Below are positions 32,144 to 40,786 of a stretch of DNA of 41,446 bases, in pieces. The number at the start of each line of letters is the position of its first letter. The stretch's first letter is position 1. A program made the position numbers and the translations under genes. The stretch is taken from the NCBI GenBank assembly GCA_002433485.1, contig DJIF01000028.1:5919-47364 (forward strand), given 5' to 3'. The stretch is from Deltaproteobacteria bacterium UBA6601 (lineage in GTDB: Bacteria > Myxococcota_A > UBA796 > UBA9615). The notes under the pieces are model-generated. The model searched no databases. It saw only the letters and a program-made list of their open reading frames with translations, and was not told the origin of the DNA.

Positions 32144-33967
32144 GTGACGACTGATGATTCGACCTTCTGGCCCCGTACTCATACTGCCGGCGAGCTTCGC
32201 GAGGCTGATGGTGGGGCGACCGTGGTGCTCAATGGCTGGGTAAACACGCGCCGGGATCTAGGGGGCTTGATCTTCATTGACGTTCGTGACCGATACGGCT
32301 TGACTCAGGTGATCTTTGATCCGGATCTGGTGGATGCGCATTGCTTTGAGACCGCCCGCGCTCTGCGCTCGGAGTTTGTGGTGGCGGTGCGCGGCATGGT
32401 TCGGGTACGCGAAGAAAAGCAACGCAACGAGCGCATCGCTACCGGCTCTATTGAGGTGGTAGCCCGGGATATTCAGCTGCTGACCCGGTCTCAGCCCTTG
32501 CCTATTGTTCTGGACGGTAAGGCTGAGGCTGGCGAAGAACTTCGCCTTAAGTACCGCTACCTGGATCTTCGGCGGGCAAGCCTGCAGCGCAACTTGCGGC
32601 TCCGCCATGAAGTCAGCATGGATACGCGTAATTACTTCGATGACAACGGCTTCATTGAAGTGGAGACGCCGGTGCTGACCAAGTCCACGCCGGAAGGGGC
32701 GCGGGACTATCTGGTGCCCTCGCGAGTGCATCCGGGCAGCTTTTTTGCTCTGCCGCAGAGCCCCCAGCTGTTCAAGCAGATCCTGATGGTAGCCGGCTAC
32801 GATCGCTATCTGCAGATCGTGCGGTGCTTTCGTGATGAGGACCTGCGTGCAGATCGGCAGCCTGAGTTCACTCAGGTCGACCTTGAGATGTCCTTCTGCA
32901 CTAAGGAAGTGCTTTTTCCCATTCTCGAGGGCTGGATCGCCGGGCTTTGGAAGAAGCACCTTGGGCTGGATCTGTCGCTACCAATCTCAAGGATGACCTA
33001 TGAACAGGCAATGGAGGACTTCGGTGTCGATCGGCCAGATCTGCGCTTTGATCTCAAGCTGGCGACGGTCTCCGATCTGCTGAAGGGTACTGAAGCCGCG
33101 CCCCTGGCCTCGGCACTGGCCCTTGAGGATGGCGTGGTCAAGGCGCTCTATGTGGCGGGAGATCCGACCTGCATGAGCCGCAAACATCTTGATGGGCATA
33201 CCGAACTGGTGAGAAACTTTGGGCTTGGTGGTTTGCTGTGGGGCAAGGTCAGTGAGGGGAGTGCCAGCGGTGCGGCGGGCAAGTTCCTCACCGAAGACCA
33301 GCGCCAGGCCATTATTGAGCGGCTTGCTGAGCGCAATGGTTTTGCTCCCGACTCGGCGGGTATTTTGATGCTCTGCGCCGGTCGCAAGGGGACGGTTAAC
33401 GACGCTATGAGCCGCCTTCGTTTGAGTATTGCCGAGCAACTTGGGCTGATTCCGGAGGGCGCCTTTGCCTTTACCTGGGTCACTGACTTTCCTGCCTTTG
33501 AGTGGAGCGATACGGACCAGCGTTGGAGCCCAATGCATCATCCGTTTACCTCACCTGTAGCCGCCGACATCCCGCTGCTAGCGACCGATCCTGGTGCGGT
33601 TATGTCCGATGCTTACGACATGGTCTGCAACGGCTATGAGATTGGCGGCGGGAGCATCCGGATTCACGATCCTGAGGTTCAGAGTCAGGTGTTCCGAACC
33701 TTGGGCATTGGCGAGGACGAAGCGCGCCAGAAGTTCGGGTTTCTGCTGGACGCGCTCTCCTTTGGCACTCCGCCGCATGGCGGCATTGCCTTTGGCCTGG
33801 ATCGGTTGGTCATGCTGTTGGCCGGCACCGATGCGATTCGTGACGTAATTGCGTTTCCCAAGACCCAGAAGGCTTCTTGTCTGATGACCCAGGCACCCAG
33901 TCGGGTGGATCCCGAGCAGCTCGATGAGCTGCACCTGAGCAGCACCGCTGAGCTGGATGAGGACTGA
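32144..33967 (+). CDS. aspS: Aspartyl-tRNA synthetase
   Basis: A 607-residue class II synthetase that charges tRNA-Asp in the cytoplasm. The GTG at 32144 is chosen because GGAG (32132-32135) lies eight bases upstream and the protein then starts in register with family members (THTAGELR...GWVNTRRDLGG). The OB-fold anticodon domain is at about 10-115, the catalytic core has motif 2 (FRDEDLRADRQPEFTQVD), the bacterial GAD insertion is at about 300-410, and motif 3 is GGIAFGLDRLVMLLAG near the end. Full length for the bacterial type. Whether it also charges tRNA-Asn cannot be judged safely here. It is followed three bases later by yacG. Confidence 0.97.
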   Translation: MTTDDSTFWPRTHTAGELREADGGATVVLNGWVNTRRDLGGLIFIDVRDRYGLTQVIFDPDLVDAHCFETARALRSEFVVAVRGMVRVREEKQRNERIATGSIEVVARDIQLLTRSQPLPIVLDGKAEAGEELRLKYRYLDLRRASLQRNLRLRHEVSMDTRNYFDDNGFIEVETPVLTKSTPEGARDYLVPSRVHPGSFFALPQSPQLFKQILMVAGYDRYLQIVRCFRDEDLRADRQPEFTQVDLEMSFCTKEVLFPILEGWIAGLWKKHLGLDLSLPISRMTYEQAMEDFGVDRPDLRFDLKLATVSDLLKGTEAAPLASALALEDGVVKALYVAGDPTCMSRKHLDGHTELVRNFGLGGLLWGKVSEGSASGAAGKFLTEDQRQAIIERLAERNGFAPDSAGILMLCAGRKGTVNDAMSRLRLSIAEQLGLIPEGAFAFTWVTDFPAFEWSDTDQRWSPMHHPFTSPVAADIPLLATDPGAVMSDAYDMVCNGYEIGGGSIRIHDPEVQSQVFRTLGIGEDEARQKFGFLLDALSFGTPPHGGIAFGLDRLVMLLAGTDAIRDVIAFPKTQKASCLMTQAPSRVDPEQLDELHLSSTAELDED

Positions 33968-33970
33968 TTG

Positions 33971-34183
33971 GTGTCCCGGCTTAGTCTCTGCCCTGTCTGT
34001 CGGAAAGCTGTGGCCCTGCCGGCCGAGCTCCGTCCGGAGAGCTTTCCGTTTTGTACTGAGCGTTGCCGACTGGTTGATCTCGGCAAGTGGTTTGATGGCG
34101 ACTACGTACTGGCCGAGCCGATCTCACCGGACAACCACGAGGCCATCGAAGAGGTCCTTGCTGCTCGCCAGGGTGAGGGTTGA
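33971..34183 (+). CDS. yacG: YacG-type DNA gyrase inhibitor/zinc-binding protein
   Basis: A 70-residue protein from a GTG at 33971, with GAGG eight bases upstream; a TTG at 33968 is also possible. It has the YacG pattern: CPVC, then a long spacer, then FCTERCRLVDLGKWFDGDY, with four Cys binding one zinc. YacG of Escherichia coli binds GyrB and inhibits DNA gyrase. Typical length is 60-70 residues. It sits directly after aspS. Its TGA abuts the stop codon of the convergent HtrA gene with no base between (TGATCA), so the transcripts must terminate inside the opposing genes. Confidence 0.88.
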   Translation: MSRLSLCPVCRKAVALPAELRPESFPFCTERCRLVDLGKWFDGDYVLAEPISPDNHEAIEEVLAARQGEG

Positions 34184-35668
34184 TCAGGGTCTCTCAAGAG
34201 CCAGGTAGTGGCGCTCTCCTGCGCGTTCGATTGCCAGCGGGATGAAGTTCCGCTCCAGCTGCTGGATGAGCTCATAGACCTGCGCTGGCGCGTTCACGCG
34301 CTGTCGGTTGACCTCAAGCAGTACATCGTCGGGCTGCAGACCTGCAGCGGCGGCCGGTGAACCCGGTTGGACCGCAGCGATGAGCACGCCCTGGCCGCTG
34401 TGCTTGCGTTTCAAACGTCGACTCTCGCGTTGGTTGAGCTGTTTTAGTTCCATACCTAGGGCTTCACTAAGTCGGTTGCTTTCAGGTTGCTCTGTGCTCT
34501 TTGGTCGGGTGGGTGTTAGGGCTCTTCGTTGTTCGGGCCCAGGCCGCTCCTCGAGGGTTACCAGCAGCTGGACCCGGCGTGCTTCGCTGGGTTTTTCTCC
34601 GCGAAGCACCTCGCAGCTCAGCTCTTTGCCAATGGGCGCATTGGCCACGACTCCGAGCAGATCTTTGGAGCTACGGATCGGCTCCTTACCGAGCTTGATG
34701 ATGATGTCGTTGTTCATTAGTCCAGCACGTGCTGCCGGCGTTTCGGGCAGTACGGTTTCTATAAAGGCACCCTGTAGAACTCCCTGGCGTGACTCTAGGT
34801 TGTTCAGGTTGCGAGGTTGTACACCCAGCCAGCCTCTTCGAACGCGCCCTTCGGCGATCAGCTGATCGGCGATGGAGCGGGCCATGTTGATGGGGATCGA
34901 GAAGCCGATTCCGCCGCCGCCTCCGGCGATGATCGCGGTGTTGATGCCGATCACTCGGCCGTGGATGTCGATGAGGGGGCCGCCTGAGTTGCCCGGGTTG
35001 ATGGGCGTATCGACCTGCAAGAAATCCTGATACGCCAGATTCTCGAAGCCTGGAGCAGCTAGTCCGGGCGATGAGATACCTACATTGCTGCGTCCCTTGG
35101 CCGAGACATGACCGACAGTAAACGAGTTCTGGAAGCCCATGGGAGAGCCCACGGCGATAGCGAACTGGCCGACGCGGACGCTCTCGGAGTCGCCAAGAAC
35201 CGCTGGCTTGAGCTCGTCTGGGGGGCTAATCATTCGGATCACTGCCACGTCGCTCTCTGGATCGGCTCCGACCAGGGTTGCTGGATAGCGCCTACCATCG
35301 GAGAGCAAGATGTCGATCTTCTGGGCACCTTGGACAACATGATGGTTGGTGAAGATGGTTCCGTTTGCGTCCACCAGGAAGCCACTTCCAGTTCCTGATG
35401 ACGGGTCGCGGAAGGGCGGCAGGTCCGGCATGAGTTCCTGGAGGGCTTCGAGCTCCGGGTTGCGCTCGTCACTCTCAACTTCGACCATCACTACGCTGCG
35501 GCGGATTTGCTCAGCGACCCCTACGAAGGCGGTCTGGAGGCTCTCTACCAGCTGGAGGGCCTCTGCTGCTGGGGCGGCACTTTCTTCGCTGAAGCCCGGT
35601 GACGGCCAGCTCCAGGCCAGCAACATGAGTATGCCAAACAGGTTGTTGGCTCGAAGTACGGCGCTCAC
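34184..35668 (-). CDS. HtrA/Deg-family serine protease with two PDZ domains
   Basis: A 494-residue periplasmic protease. The GTG at 35668 is chosen over an in-frame ATG at 35725 because AAGGAG lies at 35675-35680 and a signal peptide follows at once (ending near WSWPSPGFSEE). The trypsin-fold domain carries the triad His110 (FTNHHVV), Asp140 (ESDVAVI) and Ser228 (NPGNSGGPLID). PDZ1 begins near RRGWLGVQ (about 277) and PDZ2 near GQGVLIAAVQPGSPAAAAG (about 415). The linker between them is long and Arg/Glu-rich. It degrades or chaperones misfolded envelope proteins in known relatives. It is divergent from the response regulator gene across about 80 bases; joint stress control is inference. Confidence 0.94.
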   Translation of the reverse strand: MSAVLRANNLFGILMLLAWSWPSPGFSEESAAPAAEALQLVESLQTAFVGVAEQIRRSVVMVEVESDERNPELEALQELMPDLPPFRDPSSGTGSGFLVDANGTIFTNHHVVQGAQKIDILLSDGRRYPATLVGADPESDVAVIRMISPPDELKPAVLGDSESVRVGQFAIAVGSPMGFQNSFTVGHVSAKGRSNVGISSPGLAAPGFENLAYQDFLQVDTPINPGNSGGPLIDIHGRVIGINTAIIAGGGGGIGFSIPINMARSIADQLIAEGRVRRGWLGVQPRNLNNLESRQGVLQGAFIETVLPETPAARAGLMNNDIIIKLGKEPIRSSKDLLGVVANAPIGKELSCEVLRGEKPSEARRVQLLVTLEERPGPEQRRALTPTRPKSTEQPESNRLSEALGMELKQLNQRESRRLKRKHSGQGVLIAAVQPGSPAAAAGLQPDDVLLEVNRQRVNAPAQVYELIQQLERNFIPLAIERAGERHYLALERP

Positions 35669-35749
35669 AAGGGTCTCCTTGATCGTCGCCCAAGCAGGTC
35701 GTGCCAGGCGGTCGGCTGGTATCATCTCGCAAACAGCCCTTTTCGTCTC

Positions 35750-37684
35750 ATGAACATGCGCATTCTACTGGTTGAGGACGATCATTACTTCTCTGGAATC
35801 CTGGGTGACTATCTCGGTCATCTCGGGCTTGAGGTGCTGCGCGTTGCTGATGGGGTTGAGGCCCTGCAGTTGGCCACAGAGTCGCCCGTTGATCTGGTGC
35901 TCAGTGATGTGTTCATGCCGCGCCTTAATGGCTTCGAGCTGGTGGCGCGGCTGCGGGAGCAGGAGGCCTATCGGAAGCTTCCCTTGCTGCTTATGTCGGC
36001 TGTGTATCAAGACGAGCAGGTGGTGCAGCGTAACCTGCTTCAGTCCGGTGCTGATGACTACTTGATCAAGCCCTTCACGATGGCTCAGCTGTCTCGTAAG
36101 CTCGGCGAATATCTGGACCTGAAGCCGGAACTTGAAGGGGCGCTGGCCGTGGGTGGAGCAGCGGTGATTCGGGAATCCAGCTGGGAGCGCTCTGTTGAAC
36201 TCCCAGAGCGGGGCGAGATTGACTCCGGCTTTGTCGCCGAATTTATGTTGCAGCTGCTGGCGGCCAGTCACACTGGGGTCTTGAAGATGGTTGACGGTAG
36301 CCGCTGGAAGGACATTGTCTTTCTTAATGGCTATCCCATGTGGTCGGACGGTGGTGGCACTCACAATCGGATGGGCACGATGCTGCTTGAGGAGGGGACC
36401 ATTGAGCCGGTGGAGTTTCGCGGTGCAGTCCAGCACATGCGTGACCACAAAGTAGATTTCGGCTCAGCGCTGATCCAGACCGGCCTGCTCTCTCCCACCG
36501 AGCTCTACAGTCAGTTGCGTCGACTTACCGAGCGAAGGGTGGTGTCCGCCTTGTCCTGGGCTGTCGGAACCTGGACCCTCACTACCGGTCTGCCCCGGCA
36601 GGCGAGTTGTTTTGAGGTGAATCCTCTGGTGGTGGTCTGGAAGGGGCTTGGACTACAGGACCAGGCGCGGAACCTGGTCAACTTTATTGCCCCATATGAG
36701 CAGATGTACGTCATTCCTACCGAGACTTATCAAAGTTTCTGGCAGTTGCTGGGGGGAGTGGAGGCCTTTGAGGCTCTCGGCTCCTTTGTCAATGGCAGAA
36801 GACGGGTCTGCGAGCTGCGTGAGTTCGAGGTCTTGACCGATGGTCAACTGGCGAAGGCGCTGTGGTTGATGTTTAAGGCGGGAATGGTGGGCTTCTCGGA
36901 GCAGCCTGCCGGTTCAGGGCAGCTGTCCTCCTCCCCTGAAGGGCAGCGGGAAGCAAGCACAGCTCAGGTTCCTACTATTGACCCGAAGCTGCAGGAGCTG
37001 GCCGATTGCATACTGCGAGACTATCTGCGGCTCTGGCAGGCTGATTTCTTTGTGGTCTTCGGCTTGCAGCCTGAGGCTGACGAGCAGGCGTTCGCCCAAG
37101 CTCTGGCAGGCTCGCCGCTGTCCTGGAATCTCGATGACGTCTCAGAGGACCTACCCGCTGAAATAAGGGCCCGCGCGCGCGCTTTGCTTGGCTGGGTAGA
37201 AGAGGCGCGCGATACCCTCAGCCACCCGGCCAGCCGGAAGGCCTATGGGCTGAGGCTGGAGGAGGGAGCCACCGGTGCCTATGTGGCGGTGAGCGCGCCG
37301 GACTGTACTGAAGCGGCATTTTTCTTCGATGAGGGCAAGCGACAGGTTCGTCTGCATGACTATTTGGCCGCAGAACGCTCCTTTGCTCACGCAGTTGAGG
37401 CTGATCCGAGCACTCCGGAGTACAAGGCCTATCGAGCCTGGGCCGGTTACCGGGGTGCTGGTGGCTCCAGCGCAGCGGTCCAGAGTGCGGTGAGTTTATT
37501 GCGCAGTGTTCTTCAAGCTGACAGTCACCAGCCTATGGCCCACTATTTTCTGGGCTTGATTCAGCGGGATCAGCGAGAGTTTCCTGCGGCCGTCGCTTCT
37601 CTTCGAAAGGCGCTGAGCATTGATCCTGGCTTCGACTCGGCGCGCAAGGCGCTGGGCCAGGTCGAGGAATTGGCCGGTCTTTGA
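35750..37684 (+). CDS. Response regulator with DUF4388, degenerate J-like domain and TPRs
   Basis: A 644-residue multidomain protein. Residues 3-122 are a receiver domain with acidic pocket Glu9/Asp10/Asp11, phospho-acceptor Asp53 (LVLSDVFMP), Ser83 and Lys107 (YLIKPF). Residues about 155-330 match DUF4388 (PATAN-type), common in myxobacterial signalling proteins (TGVLKMVDGSRWKDIVFLNG, GTMLLEEGTI). Residues about 420-505 look like a J domain (ADFFVVFGLQPEADEQAF ... EEARDTLSHPASRKAYGL) but the HPD motif is absent. The C-terminus (about 515-644) is TPR-like helices. No DNA-binding domain, so output is probably by protein contact. ATG at 35750 or 35756. Its stop overlaps a micro-ORF leading into the DnaJ-TPR gene. 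Confidence 0.88.
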   Translation: MNMRILLVEDDHYFSGILGDYLGHLGLEVLRVADGVEALQLATESPVDLVLSDVFMPRLNGFELVARLREQEAYRKLPLLLMSAVYQDEQVVQRNLLQSGADDYLIKPFTMAQLSRKLGEYLDLKPELEGALAVGGAAVIRESSWERSVELPERGEIDSGFVAEFMLQLLAASHTGVLKMVDGSRWKDIVFLNGYPMWSDGGGTHNRMGTMLLEEGTIEPVEFRGAVQHMRDHKVDFGSALIQTGLLSPTELYSQLRRLTERRVVSALSWAVGTWTLTTGLPRQASCFEVNPLVVVWKGLGLQDQARNLVNFIAPYEQMYVIPTETYQSFWQLLGGVEAFEALGSFVNGRRRVCELREFEVLTDGQLAKALWLMFKAGMVGFSEQPAGSGQLSSSPEGQREASTAQVPTIDPKLQELADCILRDYLRLWQADFFVVFGLQPEADEQAFAQALAGSPLSWNLDDVSEDLPAEIRARARALLGWVEEARDTLSHPASRKAYGLRLEEGATGAYVAVSAPDCTEAAFFFDEGKRQVRLHDYLAAERSFAHAVEADPSTPEYKAYRAWAGYRGAGGSSAAVQSAVSLLRSVLQADSHQPMAHYFLGLIQRDQREFPAAVASLRKALSIDPGFDSARKALGQVEELAGL

Positions 37685-37776
37685 TGCTGATTCTTGGTGA
37701 AGCTGGGCTCTTTCTGGTCAGCGGCTGGTCGGTGACGCTAGGCTCGGTGATGGTCAGGCTTGCGGAGGAGCGCTAG
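37684..37776 (+). CDS. Possible 30-residue hydrophobic micro-protein
   Basis: An ATG overlapping the previous stop (TGATG) opens a 30-codon frame that ends in TAG immediately before the ATG of the DnaJ-TPR gene. The frame exactly fills the gap. The peptide reads as one likely membrane helix (LILGEAGLFLVSGWSVTLGS) followed by a charged end (RLAEER). The GGAGGAG near its end (37764-37770) doubles as the ribosome-binding site of the next gene. It could be a translated coupling peptide, a small membrane protein, or chance; short length limits confidence. Confidence 0.35.
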   Translation: MLILGEAGLFLVSGWSVTLGSVMVRLAEER

Positions 37777-39138
37777 ATGGACGATTCGGGAGAAGACGAC
37801 GACGCTGCTGGGGCCAGCGGATCGGGAGTGGATTTCTCCTCGATTCGCTTTGGAGGTGGTGCAGAGCGACCCCGTTCTGAGACCTCTCATTCCAGCGTGG
37901 GTGGAGCCAAGGAGACCTTGAGCGGTGTGCCGGTTGCCGCTGCTGAGGTGCAGGTTGCCGCAGGTAGCGCTCCGAGTGTCGAGCCCTTTGCTCGTGGTGT
38001 TGAGGATGCTGATGATGTCAGCAGTGAAGCTGACGCCATTCTTGATCAGCTGCGCGGGGCGATTGATGACGACACTGCCAGTGGGCGGAAGCGCCGGGTC
38101 TCCGCACCCCGAGCTGGTGCCTCCGAGCGTGACTGGTCGGTGGGAGCGGCGCCCTCCGAGCCAATAGAGGAGGAGGTTCCAGGCTCTTCGGTGAGCTTTG
38201 ATCCGGGCGGCCCGCCGGTAGGCCCCTGGGTAGAGATAAGCGATGAGGAGTGGGGCCGTCTGACCACCAATGACAAGGAGCGCATTGAGAAGCTGGCCCG
38301 TGAGATTCAGGCCATGGAAGAGGCGCCGCATTGGTTTGCCTGGTTTGATCTGGGGCCCGACAGTCCTGCAGCCGCGTTAAAGAAGGCCTACTTCAAGATG
38401 GCGCGTCGTTATCACCCAGACGCTCTCGGTGATGAACCGGAAGTGTATTCCAGGGTCGCCAGTTCCCTGTTTGCTAAGGTTTCTGAGGCCTATGAGGTCC
38501 TCTCTGACGAGGAGCGCCGGGAGAAGTACGTTAATAAGCACATTCTGGGCCTTAAGGATGAAGATGATCTTGCCATGGAGAAGGTTCAGCAGGTCCTGGC
38601 TGCTGAGGCAGCCTTTAAGGCTGGCATGACGGTCCTGAACAACGGCAAGATTACTGAGGCTCTACAGCATTTTAAGAAGGCGGTTGACGGCTATCCGGAG
38701 GAAGCCGAGTACGTGGCCTACTACGGCTACACTTTGTTTCGTGCCAATCAGAAGTCCAATGGAACGAGAGCCGATGAGGGGCTTGCCCTGATTGAGAAGG
38801 CCATTGAGCTCAAGGACATGGCTCCTAAGCCCTACCACCTGTTGGGCAAGGCTCATCTCTTCAAGGGCGACAGTAAGGCAGCACGAAAGTGGCTCCGACG
38901 GTCCTTGAAGCTCCAGCCTGACAACCCAGAAGCGGTCCGAGACTATCGGCGGGCCGAAGCCATGGCGAAGAATCCGCCCAGCCCTGAGGTAAGGGCTGGC
39001 GGGGCTGAGGCGAAGTCCAAAGGTGGGCTTTCGGGATTCTTTGGTCGCTTTCGCAAGGACAAGAGCAAGGAGAAAGCTGCCCCAGTCAAGAATGCCACCA
39101 GCCTAGAGGACTTCGACATGAGTCAGTTTGATGACTGA
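37777..39138 (+). CDS. DnaJ-domain protein with TPR repeats
   Basis: A 453-residue protein; the ATG has GGAGGAG six bases upstream. Residues 1-170 are acidic, Ser/Gly-rich and likely disordered. The J domain spans about 187-260 with an intact HPD (213-215, in RRYHPDAL) and the helix-4 pattern AKVSEAYEVLSDEERREKY, so it can be expected to stimulate an Hsp70 ATPase. TPR-like helices cover about 275-400 (ALQHFKKAVDGYPEEAEYVAYYGY; GKAHLFKGDSKAARKWL). A Lys-rich stretch and the short acidic end SLEDFDMSQFDD complete it. No Gly/Phe or zinc-finger region, so it is a class III J protein. Likely cotranscribed with the response regulator gene and functionally linked to it by shared J/TPR layout. Confidence 0.9.
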   Translation: MDDSGEDDDAAGASGSGVDFSSIRFGGGAERPRSETSHSSVGGAKETLSGVPVAAAEVQVAAGSAPSVEPFARGVEDADDVSSEADAILDQLRGAIDDDTASGRKRRVSAPRAGASERDWSVGAAPSEPIEEEVPGSSVSFDPGGPPVGPWVEISDEEWGRLTTNDKERIEKLAREIQAMEEAPHWFAWFDLGPDSPAAALKKAYFKMARRYHPDALGDEPEVYSRVASSLFAKVSEAYEVLSDEERREKYVNKHILGLKDEDDLAMEKVQQVLAAEAAFKAGMTVLNNGKITEALQHFKKAVDGYPEEAEYVAYYGYTLFRANQKSNGTRADEGLALIEKAIELKDMAPKPYHLLGKAHLFKGDSKAARKWLRRSLKLQPDNPEAVRDYRRAEAMAKNPPSPEVRAGGAEAKSKGGLSGFFGRFRKDKSKEKAAPVKNATSLEDFDMSQFDD

Positions 39139-39199
39139 GTCCTCAGCGCTGGGGGCCATGAAGAAGGTGAGCCAGATGTCTCGACCCGGAGGTCACACC

Positions 39200-40744
39200 A
39201 TGTCTCGTGTACTCGTTGTTGTTGCGGCGGCGTTGCTGCTGAACGCCTTGCTGGTGGTGCCTCGGATCGCTCAGGCGCAGATCATTCCCCGTTCGGTAGA
39301 GATTGACGCCTATGCATCTTTTTACAGCTTTGTCGCGAGAGGGGGGTTTGATCAGGACGAGACGGTAAAGCTTGAGAACTTTCAGGATGGCGCTATGGGT
39401 GGCGCTCGCTTCGGCGTTAACTTTACCGAAGTCATCGGTTTTGAGACCACTGTTGGCATTATGCGGGGTGCAACCGACGACACACTGCGTCGGGCCTGGT
39501 ACTTCAACCTGCACGTTGACGCGATCTTTCACCTGCCCTTTCCCTACGTGGTGCCTTATTTCGTGGTGGGCGCAGGCTTCCAGCAGTACAACATTCGACC
39601 CGAGTACGCTCGCGGTAATGGTCCGGCTGACTTCTCCCCTGACGTTTATTATCGGGATCCTTATCCCGATGAGGCTCGTGCGGCAGGTCAGTATCTGACC
39701 TACCGGTCCGCCGACGGGGACTTTCTGCTCGATGCAGGTGGTGGTGCAAAGTTTCTGATCTACGAGAAGCTTGAGACCAGCGCGGGCTTTGCAGTGGGGG
39801 CTCGTCTGGACATCCGCTGGAAGTTGTCCATCGGACCGAGCACTCCAGAAGACGGCATCCCAACCTTAGCTGTGCGTCGCGGTGATGATGGCGAACTTAT
39901 CGTCGATGAGTATCGCGGAATCTTCAATCACCTTGAACTGGGCGGTGGCGTGTTCTTCTTGTTTGGCGGAGGTATCGGCCCGGATCGGGATAAGGATGCC
40001 ATTCCCAATCGCAAGGACGAGTGCCCCGATGAGCCCGAGGACAAGGACGGCTTTGAGGATGAGGACGGCTGCCCCGATGTGGACAACGATGGCGATGGGG
40101 TCGCTGACGCCAGGGACGAGTGCCCCGACGAAGCCGAGGACAAGGACACCTGGCAGGATGAAGACGGCTGCCCGGACATTGATAACGATGGCGACGGCTT
40201 CTTCGATACCGACGACAGCTGCCCCCTTGATGCCGAGGATAAGGATGGCTTTGAAGATCGTGACGGTTGTCCTGAGTTGGATAACGACGGTGATGGCTTC
40301 CTGGATGCCGATGACCGTTGCCCCACGGTTACGGAAGTCTTCAACTCTTATCTTGATGCCGACGGCTGTCCCGATGAAGTTCCTGACGATCTTCGGGAGT
40401 TTGCCGGTGCGATCCCGGCGATTCAGTTCCAGGCTGGCAGCGCCCGATTGAAGCGCACTGCCAAGCCGATCCTCAATAAGGCTGCGCGAGCTCTTCTCCG
40501 CTATCCGGATCTCCATGTCGAGATTGCCGGTCATGCGAGCAGCGAGGGGAATGCCGACTTCAATCTTACCTTGAGTCAGGACCGCACTCAGACGGTGCGT
40601 GACTACCTTATTGACAAGGGAATTGATCCGGAGCGGCTGACCGCGCGAGGCTATGGAGAGACCCGGCCGGTGGCCAGCAACGATACTGAGGCTGGGCGCA
40701 TCACCAATCGTCGAGTGGAGTTTAAGCTCGAGAAAATGGAGTAG
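39200..40744 (+). CDS. OmpA-family outer-membrane protein with thrombospondin-3-type repeats
   Basis: A 514-residue protein from the ATG at 39200, where GGAGG lies seven bases upstream and a signal peptide (VVVAAALLLNALLVVPRIAQA) follows; an ATG at 39158 is possible. Residues about 30-265 form an outer-membrane beta-barrel-like domain (FGVNFTEVIGFETTVGI; FHLPFPYVVPYFVVGAG). Residues about 270-395 hold thrombospondin type-3 calcium repeats (DKDGFEDEDGCPDVDNDGDG and related). The C-terminal 115 residues are an OmpA-like peptidoglycan-binding domain (IQFQAGSARL ... IAGHASSEG ... LSQDRTQTVRDYL ... GYGETRP). It should tether the outer membrane to the cell wall. It follows the DnaJ-TPR gene by 61 bases. 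Confidence 0.93.
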   Translation: MSRVLVVVAAALLLNALLVVPRIAQAQIIPRSVEIDAYASFYSFVARGGFDQDETVKLENFQDGAMGGARFGVNFTEVIGFETTVGIMRGATDDTLRRAWYFNLHVDAIFHLPFPYVVPYFVVGAGFQQYNIRPEYARGNGPADFSPDVYYRDPYPDEARAAGQYLTYRSADGDFLLDAGGGAKFLIYEKLETSAGFAVGARLDIRWKLSIGPSTPEDGIPTLAVRRGDDGELIVDEYRGIFNHLELGGGVFFLFGGGIGPDRDKDAIPNRKDECPDEPEDKDGFEDEDGCPDVDNDGDGVADARDECPDEAEDKDTWQDEDGCPDIDNDGDGFFDTDDSCPLDAEDKDGFEDRDGCPELDNDGDGFLDADDRCPTVTEVFNSYLDADGCPDEVPDDLREFAGAIPAIQFQAGSARLKRTAKPILNKAARALLRYPDLHVEIAGHASSEGNADFNLTLSQDRTQTVRDYLIDKGIDPERLTARGYGETRPVASNDTEAGRITNRRVEFKLEKME

Positions 40745-40747
40745 CCA

Positions 40748-40772
40748 CCTGAATCGGCACTGCCGTCTCAGG
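40748..40772. terminator. Nested hairpin between convergent genes
   Basis: CCTGA (40748-40752) pairs with TCAGG (40768-40772), enclosing a second stem CGGC-ACT-GCCG. It lies four bases after the OmpA-like gene stop and before the convergent stop at 40787. No T run follows, so termination is plausible but unproven. Confidence 0.4.
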
Positions 40773-40786
40773 CGCTATCAGTCAGT

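Noticed and set aside
35669..35725. ATG start at 35725 for the HtrA protease
   Set aside because: AAGGAG lies just before the GTG at 35668, and that start gives a proper signal peptide; the extension contains that ribosome-binding site.
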